Of a stretch of 64,000 nucleotides of DNA, positions 19,052-27,266 are shown in pieces (within the stretch, counting starts at the first letter, position 1; each line of letters opens with the position of its first letter). This DNA comes from a virus. The stretch is from positions 1-64,000 of the IMG/VR virus record IMGVR_UViG_3300029286_000009, one strand, 5' to 3'. The position numbers were made by a program, and so were the translations under genes. The notes below the pieces were generated by a model. The model was not told the DNA's origin. It searched no databases and saw only the letters and a program-made list of their open reading frames with translations.

Positions 19052-21045
19052 TTATTGTAACTGATGCTGGTTTAGAAGTGGACGGCATCTTACTTAGCAA
19101 TACTGCAGAAATACAGACATTTATTGATGTGCACACACCACAAGACTTGAATATAAATATAAGTCCGATTCCGCCTAGTGACCTAACTGCTCACATAGGG
19201 GCTCATTTACCTTTTGACTTTCCTATCGAGTTAATAGCATCATCGTATCATCCTATGTCAGACCTCTACACCTATATAAGCGTGCACGTGCCTGCTGACT
19301 TCACAACACTGGTAGGGGCACACTTACCACACAATCTGAATATTCCTATTGGTGCCCATAGTCCTCGTGATATAACGTTCGGGATGGTGGCAGTACCTTA
19401 CGTAGAGCTGGATATTATTATAGATTGGATTGTTCACCAATCCGATATTAACACCGTAGTTGGTTCTCACATACCCTATGATTTGGGGGCGTATTTTAAT
19501 GTATGGAACATATCCAATATACAGGTAAGGATAGGTACGTCTATACCAAAAGATTTGTGCTTTATTCTCAGAGCTTTCGGGCAGGGTAACAGCGATCTTA
19601 CTGTTAGAACCGCTGCAACACACACTAGTTGCCTGGATTTTAGTTATATCATGTACGTGTGGGGGGCTAAAGATTTTCAAATCACTATTGGAACAAGTAT
19701 AAAACACGATTTGTCATTGCTCATGCAAACTTGGCATATTAGAGATGTTAACGTTTGTATTGATACTGTGTTTCCTAAAACCTTAGAGATGAGTATTACC
19801 CCGATCCCAGAAGAAGGATATGACCTAAATGTGATACATCGCATACATCAAAAGGTGGCTCTTTTTGCCGAGTTTAATATTTGGGAAGGTATCTCTACTC
19901 TGAGTGCTACTTTATTGGGATTGTACCCTTACGACCTTAGTGTTGGGTTTACAATGGGTAGTTACTCACCACTGTATATTACACTGCCCATGACCACTGG
20001 GTATAAAGACTTGGTTGTTACTCTTAAATCTGCTACCCGCATTATGTCTACTATTATAACTGTATACACGATGGAGATTAAAGACTTATATGTTTCTATA
20101 AATCAAGGTTGGCCTTGTGGGTTTGGCTCGTCGTATATGCTGCTTGAGGTTGTATTAAACCCAAAATTCTTCTTGAATTTCACTGCTCTTATACGGGCTA
20201 TTGATGGTAGTGGCAGTGCAGTTATAGCAAATTATGTCAACAAACCTTATTTTGATACATTTATAGCGATACAAAAAATACAGATTAGTTTGCCGGAAGA
20301 CCAGAGCACACCAGAAGCAATTATTGTAGACAAGACTGACCTTACATACGAAAATCAATTCTATCAAACTGCACAAGATGTTGTCAGAGTAAGATTTCCC
20401 TGGCCACGTTTCCGTCGTATACCTTCTTATATAGAGTTTTCTGTCATTCTGACTCCATTTCATGGGAATACCTATGCTGATATTATGGTGTACATTCATG
20501 CTGTACGACCAGAGTCGCCTAGGATGCCTACATCACGACCTTTAATTTTGAGAGAGGGCATGGGAGCATCTGATCCAATATGGCCTGATATATTCCAGGT
20601 TAAAGAAATCGAATTGTGGTCAGACGATATGAAAGACTTGGTTAGAAAAATAGATATTACTTTTGGTGAACAAATACGAGAGTATTACTGGGTTTCAAGT
20701 GAGCAACGTGCCTATAGTAAAAATATGTGGGAAACTAAATGGACCATTTTAGGCAGAGGTTATTTACCTCATACAGAGTATAGTGGACAAATAGATTATG
20801 TTACTATGAGAGAAATAAGTGATATGAAAAAATACAACACAATAGACGAAGCTATACGGGCTCTCATTAGTAACTTTTTATATTCCGGTAAGTCTGACAT
20901 ACAAATTCTTATTGGCACCATGGGTTATTATTCTGAGCTATCTGTAATGGTAGATATTCGGGGGCGTGATCGCTTTACCAACCTTCGTGTGTATATTGAA
21001 CCAATGCGAGCATGCGACCTAACAATAACATTGCAATGCCAGTAA
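19045..21045 (+). CDS. Virion protein built on 12-residue repeats, 666 aa
   Basis: The start ATG overlaps the end of the preceding giant gene. Residues about 30-365 consist largely of a degenerate repeat of 12 residues with the pattern P-x-D-L-x-x-x-I-G-x-H-x. From the first PQDL, the Asp/Asn positions recur at +12, +12, +15, +12, +12 and +12. The repeat returns at the C-terminus from about residue 613 (SDIQILIGTMG, SELSVMVD, TNLRVYIE, DLTITLQ). Alternating hydrophobic residues suggest one beta strand per repeat, hence a beta-helix or extended fibre. Residues about 410-600 are non-repetitive, with charged and aromatic residues. It is the last gene of the structural run. I recognise no named family. 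Confidence 0.6.
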   Translation: MVIIVTDAGLEVDGILLSNTAEIQTFIDVHTPQDLNINISPIPPSDLTAHIGAHLPFDFPIELIASSYHPMSDLYTYISVHVPADFTTLVGAHLPHNLNIPIGAHSPRDITFGMVAVPYVELDIIIDWIVHQSDINTVVGSHIPYDLGAYFNVWNISNIQVRIGTSIPKDLCFILRAFGQGNSDLTVRTAATHTSCLDFSYIMYVWGAKDFQITIGTSIKHDLSLLMQTWHIRDVNVCIDTVFPKTLEMSITPIPEEGYDLNVIHRIHQKVALFAEFNIWEGISTLSATLLGLYPYDLSVGFTMGSYSPLYITLPMTTGYKDLVVTLKSATRIMSTIITVYTMEIKDLYVSINQGWPCGFGSSYMLLEVVLNPKFFLNFTALIRAIDGSGSAVIANYVNKPYFDTFIAIQKIQISLPEDQSTPEAIIVDKTDLTYENQFYQTAQDVVRVRFPWPRFRRIPSYIEFSVILTPFHGNTYADIMVYIHAVRPESPRMPTSRPLILREGMGASDPIWPDIFQVKEIELWSDDMKDLVRKIDITFGEQIREYYWVSSEQRAYSKNMWETKWTILGRGYLPHTEYSGQIDYVTMREISDMKKYNTIDEAIRALISNFLYSGKSDIQILIGTMGYYSELSVMVDIRGRDRFTNLRVYIEPMRACDLTITLQCQ

Positions 21046-21046
21046 A

Positions 21047-21125
21047 ACTATTATTTTCGGGGGTACAATTTTCTCCGGTACACTATTATTCTCGCGGATT
21101 ACACTCCACTGAGTGTACACTATTA
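21047..21125 (+). repeat. Short direct repeats, ACTATTA family
   Basis: ACTATTA occurs at 21047, 21082 and 21119. The longer unit GTACACTATTA is exact at 21078-21088 and 21115-21125. The flanks are also similar (TTTCGGGGGTAC and TCTCGCGGATTAC). The spacing of 35-37 bases is close to three and a half helical turns. Protein binding is possible, but nothing identifies the protein. Confidence 0.4.
21100..21117 (+). terminator. Hairpin after the structural operon, possible weak terminator
   Basis: TACACTC and GAGTGTA form a seven-base-pair stem around the loop CACT, 55 bases after the last structural stop codon. The bases that follow are ATTAATATATCTC and then pyrimidine-rich TTTTCCTTTTTC. There is no immediate U-run, so termination efficiency would be modest. 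It may instead be an operator, since its arms overlap the GTACACTATTA repeats. Confidence 0.35.
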
Positions 21126-21153
21126 ATATATCTCTTTTCCTTTTTCAACAAAA

Positions 21154-21173
21154 CTAATATTATTATAGTACCC
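21154..21173 (-). promoter_or_regulatory. Leftward copy of the GGGTACTATA promoter motif
   Basis: Read on the - strand, this site is GGGTACTATAATAATATTAG, preceded by TTTT. The first twelve bases match the rightward motif before the clamp gene exactly. It contains TATAAT behind a GGGTAC extension, as in an extended -10 promoter. It points into the 3' end of the 666-residue structural gene, where no convincing - strand gene exists. If active, it would make antisense RNA. Confidence 0.45.
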
Positions 21174-21276
21174 AAAAGTGCCTCAGAGTAGAAAAATTTT
21201 GTCTAGAACAGGCTCTAAACATAATAAGATATTATTTTTACTATAAATAAAAACTTTATGACTCTCGAGCATTTCG

Positions 21277-21288
21277 GGGTACTATAAT
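21277..21288 (+). promoter_or_regulatory. Promoter motif GGGTACTATAAT before the clamp gene
   Basis: The perfect -10 hexamer TATAAT (21283-21288) follows the GGGTAC extension. No good -35 hexamer stands 16-18 bases upstream, so it fits an extended -10 promoter or a phage-specific one. Transcription would start near 21295 and give a leader of about 30 bases before the clamp ATG. Copies with the same core precede the genes at 50883 and 61548. Confidence 0.6.
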
Positions 21289-21325
21289 TATTATGTAAGG
21301 GAACAGAGAACTAAATGGAGGAATA

Positions 21326-22498
21326 ATGCGTGTAAAGGTTCCTACAAGTGACTTCCTACGAATGCTCACCAAATTGAAGCCGATGCGGGCTGTGTCGACC
21401 ACCGGATTTACTTTTGCAGTTTACACATTTGATGCCTATGAGGACAAATTTAGGGTTGTAGTTAGTGATAACGCTGGTGTAACAGCAACGACCGAGATAT
21501 TTGCAAAGGTAGTGACCCCTGGACGAGTTAGTGTGAATGGTACAGATTTTTTTCAGTTACTCGCGAAGATAACTCCAGCCACTTCGCAGGGTTCGGGGTC
21601 TGAGGTAATTGAATTGTACGTCGATGGTACCAAGCTTATATTGTTAACGGACAGTAAATATGGAGCTAATAAAAAGAATGTTCATCAAAGGCGCAATTTT
21701 TCGTTAGTAAAGACTGATCTTTATTTCAATCCTGACTTTCCTGTATCGCCCAATGGATTAGATGTAGTTCTGCCGGGCAGTTATCTATCAGATATATTTA
21801 GAATTTTATCTAGGTTAATTTCTAACTATACATCGGATATCGCAGGACTCTCTGGTATTTTGTTGCGGTGCGAGGACCAAAGAATTCATTTTGTTGTATC
21901 GGACGGTTTTAGGATTGTAGAAATAAATTATCCAGGGCGACTTCAAGTGAACAATTTTGACTTAATTATTCCTAAGATGAGCTGTAATATGTTGCAGTCC
22001 CTGATAGATGATGGAGACGAGGTTAGTCTTAGGGCAGATAACTATAAAGCGTTGTTCACAATAGAGAACAATGGATTAACTACAACATTAACTACCCCGT
22101 TAATTAAAGCCAATTTTCCGCCATATCATATGATATTTGATACACCTGGATTAAGCTATATCTTAGATACAAAAATCCTCTTAGACAACGTGTCGAATGT
22201 TAGACGGGCAATAGATGATGATACTTACAGATTAAGATTGTCATTTGAAAATACTGGTTTATCAGTGTCTAATTACCAGGCGGGTCACGCTGACTTTGTC
22301 AATCAAGGAATACCCTTGACTCAGTTTGAAGCACCGGCAACCCTTTTGATTAATGGTTTTCTTCTGGAAAACTCTCTCTCGTTGTTGGGTGCTGAAATGA
22401 TAAAGTTGGTAGTTCCACCCGAAGACAGACCAATCATAATTGATAATCTGGATAGTAAACTTCACGTGAGAATAGCTGTTGCACTATCCAACGAATAA
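21326..22498 (+). CDS. dnaN: DNA polymerase sliding clamp, DnaN-like
   Basis: At 390 residues this is close to the usual length of the bacterial beta clamp. The clamp is a ring that holds the replicative polymerase on DNA. The segment GILLRCEDQRIHFVVSDGFR matches the second-domain signature, where bacterial clamps have a TDGHRLA motif. The three-domain layout is also visible: MRVKV start, a domain break near residue 140 and another near 260. The start ATG has a good site (AATGGAGGAATA) and lies about 30 bases after a promoter motif. It is the first gene of the replication operon. Bacterial-type clamps are uncommon in phages, many of which borrow the host clamp. Confidence 0.85.
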   Translation: MRVKVPTSDFLRMLTKLKPMRAVSTTGFTFAVYTFDAYEDKFRVVVSDNAGVTATTEIFAKVVTPGRVSVNGTDFFQLLAKITPATSQGSGSEVIELYVDGTKLILLTDSKYGANKKNVHQRRNFSLVKTDLYFNPDFPVSPNGLDVVLPGSYLSDIFRILSRLISNYTSDIAGLSGILLRCEDQRIHFVVSDGFRIVEINYPGRLQVNNFDLIIPKMSCNMLQSLIDDGDEVSLRADNYKALFTIENNGLTTTLTTPLIKANFPPYHMIFDTPGLSYILDTKILLDNVSNVRRAIDDDTYRLRLSFENTGLSVSNYQAGHADFVNQGIPLTQFEAPATLLINGFLLENSLSLLGAEMIKLVVPPEDRPIIIDNLDSKLHVRIAVALSNE

Positions 22499-22501
22499 GG
22501 A

Positions 22502-23200
22502 ATGATTATGGGAGTTAGAAAACCTCGGAATAATAAAGGCATATTAACCGATAAGCAACAAATTAAAAGTTGTGTTGAATTTTTGAGCAGCCAAGGCTAT
22601 GCAGTTTTTAAACTGGGGGAGAATGAAACCACAGAAGAACGAGCGGGCATAGAGAAATTAAAGGCGGCTGGTTATAAGGTTGAGCATGTTCGTGATTTGA
22701 CTGTCAAAGTGGAACCCCAACGTATAAGTTCGGCAGATGATATTGCTTTGTATTTTTATGAACGTTTAAGAAGATATAATGAGAAGTGTTTAGACCCTGA
22801 CAAGCTCAAGGATGCGAAGTATCGGTTAGTAGATTGTAGTGTGATAAATTCTCTTGTTAAGTGGAGAATGGGGGAAGGGATATTAGCACTGACAGAAGCT
22901 ATTGAAGATGTGTTTATCATGATTGACGTATTATTCGAAAAAGCAAAAGAGTGGAACATCAATATTTATGGGGTAGGAATTCTGAGTGTAACGCATAATA
23001 AGCCTTTGGTGCTGACTCTCCTGAGAGAGGCTAACATCAAGCGGGATACTACACTCAGTTACGAAATAGAGTATGAGATATTTACGGATGATTCATATAA
23101 TTATATTAACTTGCTAGACGAAGCCAAAGCCAAAGTGAAGGCAGCAGAAGCGGGCAAAGCGAAACCGAGCCGCAGAAAAATAAATCTAAAGGAGAACTAA
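22502..23200 (+). CDS. Unknown replication-module protein, 232 aa
   Basis: This gene starts three bases after the clamp stop, with AAGGA just upstream; ATG 22508 is an alternative start. The N-terminus (residues 1-70) is basic and may bind nucleic acid. The middle is mainly helical, with RLRRYNEKCLDPDKLKDAKY. The C-terminus is very Lys/Ala-rich (EAKAKVKAAEAGKAKPSRRK). I recognise no family and see no catalytic motif. Its position between the clamp and the recombinase suggests a DNA-replication or recombination accessory protein, which is inference from context. Confidence 0.5.
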   Translation: MIMGVRKPRNNKGILTDKQQIKSCVEFLSSQGYAVFKLGENETTEERAGIEKLKAAGYKVEHVRDLTVKVEPQRISSADDIALYFYERLRRYNEKCLDPDKLKDAKYRLVDCSVINSLVKWRMGEGILALTEAIEDVFIMIDVLFEKAKEWNINIYGVGILSVTHNKPLVLTLLREANIKRDTTLSYEIEYEIFTDDSYNYINLLDEAKAKVKAAEAGKAKPSRRKINLKEN

Positions 23201-23201
23201 T

Positions 23202-24416
23202 TTGGCAGCCAGAAAGGATAAAAAAAATGAAGAGGAAGCTAAGCTTACTAAAGGTACGAAAGGGACTGAATTTAAAAAAGAAAAAAAGGAGATAGATCCG
23301 CTAAAGGCATTTCAGATGACGTCGGCGGCGGTAGAGACCAAGTTCGCTGAGACTGCTTATCATGCGTGGCTACATGACGCTGAGAAGATGAAACAGTACC
23401 GTTTCAGTAGTGGGTCAATTAGTGTAGATACAGCCTTAGGGGGCGAGGGTTTACCGTACGGGAGAATAATCGAAGTTTGGGGACCTTCTCAAAGTGGCAA
23501 AACAAGTTGGGCGTTGGAGACCGCATGGCACTTACAACGGCGTAGACGAGAAGAAGGAAAGGGCTACGGTGTTGTATTTATGGATATCGAACATAAATTT
23601 GACCGCAGGCTACTCTACCAGTGGCGGGGTGGTTTTCTTCCAGAAGCAACCAAGTTTGAGGAACCATTTACAGGTGACGCCGCCTTTGGTATGTTACTAC
23701 ACTATGTAGAAAGTATGGGTACGTGTATGGTAATTGTGGATAGTGTGAGTGCTATACGTTCTTCTGAAATGCTAGACAAAGATGACCAGAAGACCAATTT
23801 CGGGGCACCTGCAAAACTTATTGGGGATTGGTTGCCAAAGATTTCTACTGCAGCAACGATGACTGGGGTTCCTATTATGTTTGTTAACCAGGTCAGAGCA
23901 AAATTAGACGCGGGCCCCAAAGCGATGGGGCGAGCCAAACTGCGTAAATATGGGGGCATGGCTTATGACCACTGGGTTTGTGTTAGCTTATACTTGGGTA
24001 AATCCACTGTGATAAATGACGGTCTGCGGGACTTGGGGCATATGGCGAAGATGGTAATATACAAAAATCATAGTGGACCCACTATGTTCAAGGAATTTAA
24101 GTTGAAATTAGACTATGGGAGACAGTTTGATACAACATATGAGTTAGTAGACCGTGCTACTCAGTTAAGTATAATTTCTGGTGGGGCAGGCGGGCACTAC
24201 AAAATAGGGGATGTTGCTATTCACGGTAAGGACAATTTGTATGCTGAGGTTCGTGGTAACCTTGGGCTTCAGTCTTACTTATGGGATGAAATAATGAAGA
24301 TGCAAGTGCACCAACCACTCCCAGAAACAGACCTTTCTACTACATCGTGGGCAATTGAAGATGAAGGAGTAGAAATTACTTTGGACGACCACGAAGAAGG
24401 TTTATTGGAAGAATAA
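23202..24416 (+). CDS. recA: RecA/UvsX-like recombinase
   Basis: The start is TTG with GGAGAACTAAT upstream. The RecA-fold ATPase core is clear. The Walker A motif GPSQSGKTS is at about residues 94-102, VVFMDIEH follows, and the Walker B strand is VIVDSVSAI. A downstream segment GVPIMFVNQVR matches the RecA strand that ends in NQ(I/V)R. The 60-residue N-terminal extension is very Lys/Glu-rich and probably disordered. At 404 residues it is somewhat longer than bacterial RecA. It would promote strand exchange for recombination-dependent replication and repair, and it lies directly before a nuclease pair and the helicase genes. Confidence 0.85.
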   Translation: MAARKDKKNEEEAKLTKGTKGTEFKKEKKEIDPLKAFQMTSAAVETKFAETAYHAWLHDAEKMKQYRFSSGSISVDTALGGEGLPYGRIIEVWGPSQSGKTSWALETAWHLQRRRREEGKGYGVVFMDIEHKFDRRLLYQWRGGFLPEATKFEEPFTGDAAFGMLLHYVESMGTCMVIVDSVSAIRSSEMLDKDDQKTNFGAPAKLIGDWLPKISTAATMTGVPIMFVNQVRAKLDAGPKAMGRAKLRKYGGMAYDHWVCVSLYLGKSTVINDGLRDLGHMAKMVIYKNHSGPTMFKEFKLKLDYGRQFDTTYELVDRATQLSIISGGAGGHYKIGDVAIHGKDNLYAEVRGNLGLQSYLWDEIMKMQVHQPLPETDLSTTSWAIEDEGVEITLDDHEEGLLEE

Positions 24417-24430
24417 TTAAGGAGAATTTA

Positions 24431-25000
24431 GTGGAAAAGGAATTAGTTGAATACAAAGAATTTGACTTTATGGGAGATAACTTAATCGCGGTTGAATACC
24501 AAGGACAATGGTATGTTTCTCCGCGACGTATATGCGATAATATAGGGATATCTTGGAGTTCTCAACTACAGAAACTACAGGCACATCCAGACAAATTCGG
24601 TTGTGCAAGGGTTAAGATGCCCGGAAAAGATGGTAAAAAGCATAGTATGTTAGGTATCCCAGAAAAGAACATTGAACAATTTGTGAAAACAGTCAACCCG
24701 AACAGGGTAGGTAATAAAAAAAATGTAGTATATTTCATTCAGATAAAAAATGGCCCAATAAAGATTGGATTGACAGGTAATGTAAAAAATAGACTTAAAT
24801 CATTATCGTGTTCTTTGCCTTATGATTTAGAATTGTTACACGTAATGCCTGGGGATGAGAAATTAGAAAAGAAACTCCATAAGAAATTTTGTAAATATCA
24901 TATACGAGGAGAATGGTTCGAATGCCACGATGGTATATTGAATTACCTAAAAAAATTACAGTCCAAGAACTCTCAAGTGGCAAAGAACATAGAGCTATGA
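24431..25000 (+). CDS. Antirepressor-like domain fused to GIY-YIG (T5orf172) nuclease
   Basis: The start is GTG with AAGGAGAATTTA upstream. Residues about 1-90 resemble the phage antirepressor N-terminal domain (P22_AR_N type): FMGDNLIAVEYQGQWYVSPR followed by a GISWSSQLQKL helix. Residues about 97-180 match the T5orf172 branch of the GIY-YIG nucleases, with VVYFIQIKNGPIKIGLT, a central KNRLKSL and EKKLHKKF / EWF. These fusions are typical of selfish phage endonucleases or of antirepressors. The gene sits between recA and dnaB, and its 3' end overlaps another nuclease gene, as expected for a mobile insertion. Confidence 0.7.
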   Translation: MEKELVEYKEFDFMGDNLIAVEYQGQWYVSPRRICDNIGISWSSQLQKLQAHPDKFGCARVKMPGKDGKKHSMLGIPEKNIEQFVKTVNPNRVGNKKNVVYFIQIKNGPIKIGLTGNVKNRLKSLSCSLPYDLELLHVMPGDEKLEKKLHKKFCKYHIRGEWFECHDGILNYLKKLQSKNSQVAKNIEL

Positions 25001-25341
25001 GCGATTTTGAAGAAAGAACATATTTGTTATTGCGTGAGGCATTTCCTAAGGCTACTATAAAAACACAACACGCTATTAAATTTAAGGATGAGCTTCTAAT
25101 CTTTGACTTTTACCTACCTATGCTAAATATAGTGGTTGAGTGCCAAGGAAAACAACACTACCAATTTGTTAAGCACTTTCACGGGACGCAAAATGGGTTT
25201 AAGCATTATCAGTATCACGATAATTTAAAGATAGAATGGGCAAAGAAGAATAAAGTGAATTTGATTACTATCAGTTATAAGGAAGAACCAAAAGAAGCTT
25301 GGGAAATATTTGAATTACTTTACGAGTCAATGGAGATATAA
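24997..25341 (+). CDS. PD-(D/E)XK-type (Vsr-like) free-standing endonuclease
   Basis: I place the start at ATG 24997, which overlaps the preceding TGA (ATGA). An upstream in-frame ATG at 24913 would add 28 residues, but its AGGAGA touches the start codon. The motif pattern is IFDFYLP, then VVECQGKQHYQ, then DNLKIEWAKKNKVNLITI. This is the D-(E)-x-Q/K arrangement seen in Vsr/DUF559-like and phage homing nucleases. It probably cuts DNA at a specific site, either as a homing enzyme or in competition with related phages. With the preceding GIY-YIG gene it forms a nuclease pair inserted in the replication module. Confidence 0.65.
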   Translation: MSDFEERTYLLLREAFPKATIKTQHAIKFKDELLIFDFYLPMLNIVVECQGKQHYQFVKHFHGTQNGFKHYQYHDNLKIEWAKKNKVNLITISYKEEPKEAWEIFELLYESMEI

Positions 25342-25800
25342 TTGTCTAAAGAAAAAACAAAATGGTTTGTGGAGGAGTTATTAAAAGGTTATCCAGACCC
25401 GGAAGATTTAGTTGCCCGTGGATTTAGTGATGAATTTATACTGGGCATTTCCTTTATACAAGATGAATTATTGAGTATGACAATGCTGGCTTTGTCTCGC
25501 TTTCTCTGCCATATTCAGTTCTTTGGGAACCAGACGAAAGCGGGAGTAATAAATTTACGTCGAAAATTGGAAGGCACAAAATACCAAACAATTTCTTCAC
25601 TTAAAGATATAACCGATCGAAGTACTAGTGCACAAATGACTGCTAAGGCTTACGCGTCTAATCCTGATTTATACACGATGGAAAAAGAATTAGCATTGCT
25701 TGAAGAGCGTGCAGAATATTATAATTACATGCCAGAAAGAATCCAAGAGTATATACAGGTGCTTAAATACGAGATGAGGCGTAGAGAAGCGAGAAAATAA
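25342..25800 (+). CDS. Small helical protein, possible recombination mediator
   Basis: The start is TTG, one base after the preceding stop codon, with GGAGATATA upstream. The protein has 152 residues and is almost entirely helical. From about residue 70 it shows a pattern of basic helix, K-D-I-T-D, and ELALLEERAEYYNYMPERI, ending in a basic helix KYEMRRREARK. The size and layout recall UvsY-type mediators that load a RecA-like recombinase, and a recombinase is encoded two genes upstream. The match is structural impression only and there is no diagnostic motif. A helicase loader is an alternative. It overlaps the helicase gene at TAATG. Confidence 0.45.
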   Translation: MSKEKTKWFVEELLKGYPDPEDLVARGFSDEFILGISFIQDELLSMTMLALSRFLCHIQFFGNQTKAGVINLRRKLEGTKYQTISSLKDITDRSTSAQMTAKAYASNPDLYTMEKELALLEERAEYYNYMPERIQEYIQVLKYEMRRREARK

Positions 25801-27266
25801 TGACAGAAATAGAAAAGACTTTTGAGCATTTACATACTGAGCGGGCGATATTGGCGTGCATATTTAAGAAACCAGATCTTTTAATTGATCTGGATGGCGT
25901 AGTAGCAGTTGATGCGTTTAAGTCACCTGTAAACCGATCGGTTATGCAAGCAACTTTGGACTTATACGAACTCGGTTATTCAAAGTTAGATGCAGAGATG
26001 GTTTACAACAAGTTGTTGCTGAGCCCAGTCGCGGGGCTAGACACAGAGCAGCTTAGAATGTATCTGAACTCTCTTTACAGCGCAGAAGTATATATTGATA
26101 ACTTTAAAACCTTAGTATCGGACCTAGCTGATGTGGATGTAAAAGAACGTGTAAGGCAACTCCTGCATAGTAGTTTAGATGATCTTTATAGGACTAAGGA
26201 GCGGATATCGGCGGGGGAATTTATTGTAGATTTACAGAATAATTTGTTTACTCTTGAGGGAAAATTTAACGCAAAGAATGATGAGCCGCGTGATGTGTGT
26301 TCGGGCATCAGAGACCGGATGGTTGACCGTGTAAATCATCCCAATGACTACAGTGGCATCCCTAGTGGTATGCAGATACTTGATGACATCACAATGGGGT
26401 GGCTTAAAACCAAGTTCTATTTTGTGGCGGCACGTCCCAAAACTGGTAAGTCCTCGTTACTATCCCAGTGGGCATATCATGCTGCTTTTTTTGCCCCTCT
26501 CAGGCATTATCGGGTACTATATTTAGATACAGAGATAAAGCCCGACGAGTTTGAGTGCAGGATGGTGGGACACATTAGTGCAGTAGACCATATGCGTTTA
26601 ATGCAGGGGGATTGGTATCAAAACCAGCAAGCTTCCGAGAATATCATAACTACACTTAATTTTCTAGAGAAAAATCAGGGTATTTTATACCATAAATATA
26701 TACCCAATTTTAAGATTGCCAGTATAGTTAGTCTAATAAAAAAATATGTTTATAACCATGGTATAGATATAGTTTTTTTTGATTATATAAAGGAACCAGA
26801 TGAAGCAGGTGATAGAGCACGTTGGCAGAAAATTGGAGACCTAGCACGGGCATTAAAAAATATGGGTGGCGAACTTGATATACCTGTTTTGAGTGCTCTT
26901 CAGCAAAACCGAAAAGGAGAAGGACAAAGTAGAACTGGTGGAGAAGCATATGGGGAATCTGATGATGTATTAAAAGAATGTGACGCCGCATTTATGCTTA
27001 ACTGGAAGAGCCACAAGGAAATGCGAGATGAGACACTACGGGCTGGTACGCATCGATTTCAAATTGAGCGGGCCCGTTATGTAAAGAGCTTTTATAACGG
27101 AATAAACTTCCGGTTCTACGGGTATTGTTTGCGGTTTGTTCCGTCACCAATCCAGAATTTAGTTGACGCAATGACTATGCCAGCAGATCATAGAGAGGAA
27201 AATGTCTATTCAGCTATACCACAACTCACGGAGGAAAAAGTCGAAACCCTTGTCCTCCCAAATTGA
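25800..27266 (+). CDS. dnaB: Replicative DNA helicase, DnaB-like
   Basis: At 488 residues it has the full two-domain DnaB layout. The N-terminal helical domain occupies about residues 8-120 (TERAILACIFKKPDLL). A linker follows, then a RecA-like motor domain beginning SGIPSGMQILDDITMGW. The Walker A motif is ARPKTGKSS at about residues 210-218, and the Walker B strand is DIVFFDY near 325. The segment PVLSALQQNRKGEG matches the DnaB motif that normally reads LSQLSR. It would form the hexameric 5'-3' helicase at the fork and recruit the primase encoded next, whose gene overlaps it by 65 bases in another frame. Confidence 0.9.
   Translation: MTEIEKTFEHLHTERAILACIFKKPDLLIDLDGVVAVDAFKSPVNRSVMQATLDLYELGYSKLDAEMVYNKLLLSPVAGLDTEQLRMYLNSLYSAEVYIDNFKTLVSDLADVDVKERVRQLLHSSLDDLYRTKERISAGEFIVDLQNNLFTLEGKFNAKNDEPRDVCSGIRDRMVDRVNHPNDYSGIPSGMQILDDITMGWLKTKFYFVAARPKTGKSSLLSQWAYHAAFFAPLRHYRVLYLDTEIKPDEFECRMVGHISAVDHMRLMQGDWYQNQQASENIITTLNFLEKNQGILYHKYIPNFKIASIVSLIKKYVYNHGIDIVFFDYIKEPDEAGDRARWQKIGDLARALKNMGGELDIPVLSALQQNRKGEGQSRTGGEAYGESDDVLKECDAAFMLNWKSHKEMRDETLRAGTHRFQIERARYVKSFYNGINFRFYGYCLRFVPSPIQNLVDAMTMPADHREENVYSAIPQLTEEKVETLVLPN

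Larger units (their letters stand above)
21046..21325 (+). other. Intergenic control region at the structural/replication boundary
   Basis: This 280-base A+T-rich gap has no convincing gene. It contains three ACTATTA direct repeats about 36 bases apart, a seven-base-pair hairpin and two oppositely oriented copies of the GGGTACTATAAT motif. The rightward copy is placed to transcribe the replication genes. The region could also be a replication origin, since it lies directly before the clamp gene, but no clear iterons or DnaA boxes are visible. Confidence 0.6.

Noticed and set aside
21019-21120. A 33-codon - strand frame downstream of the leftward promoter motif
   Set aside because: It starts at GTG with the purine-rich AAAAGGAAAAGAGA too far upstream, overlaps the structural stop, and has no recognisable protein pattern. 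It is noted only because the leftward promoter could transcribe it.
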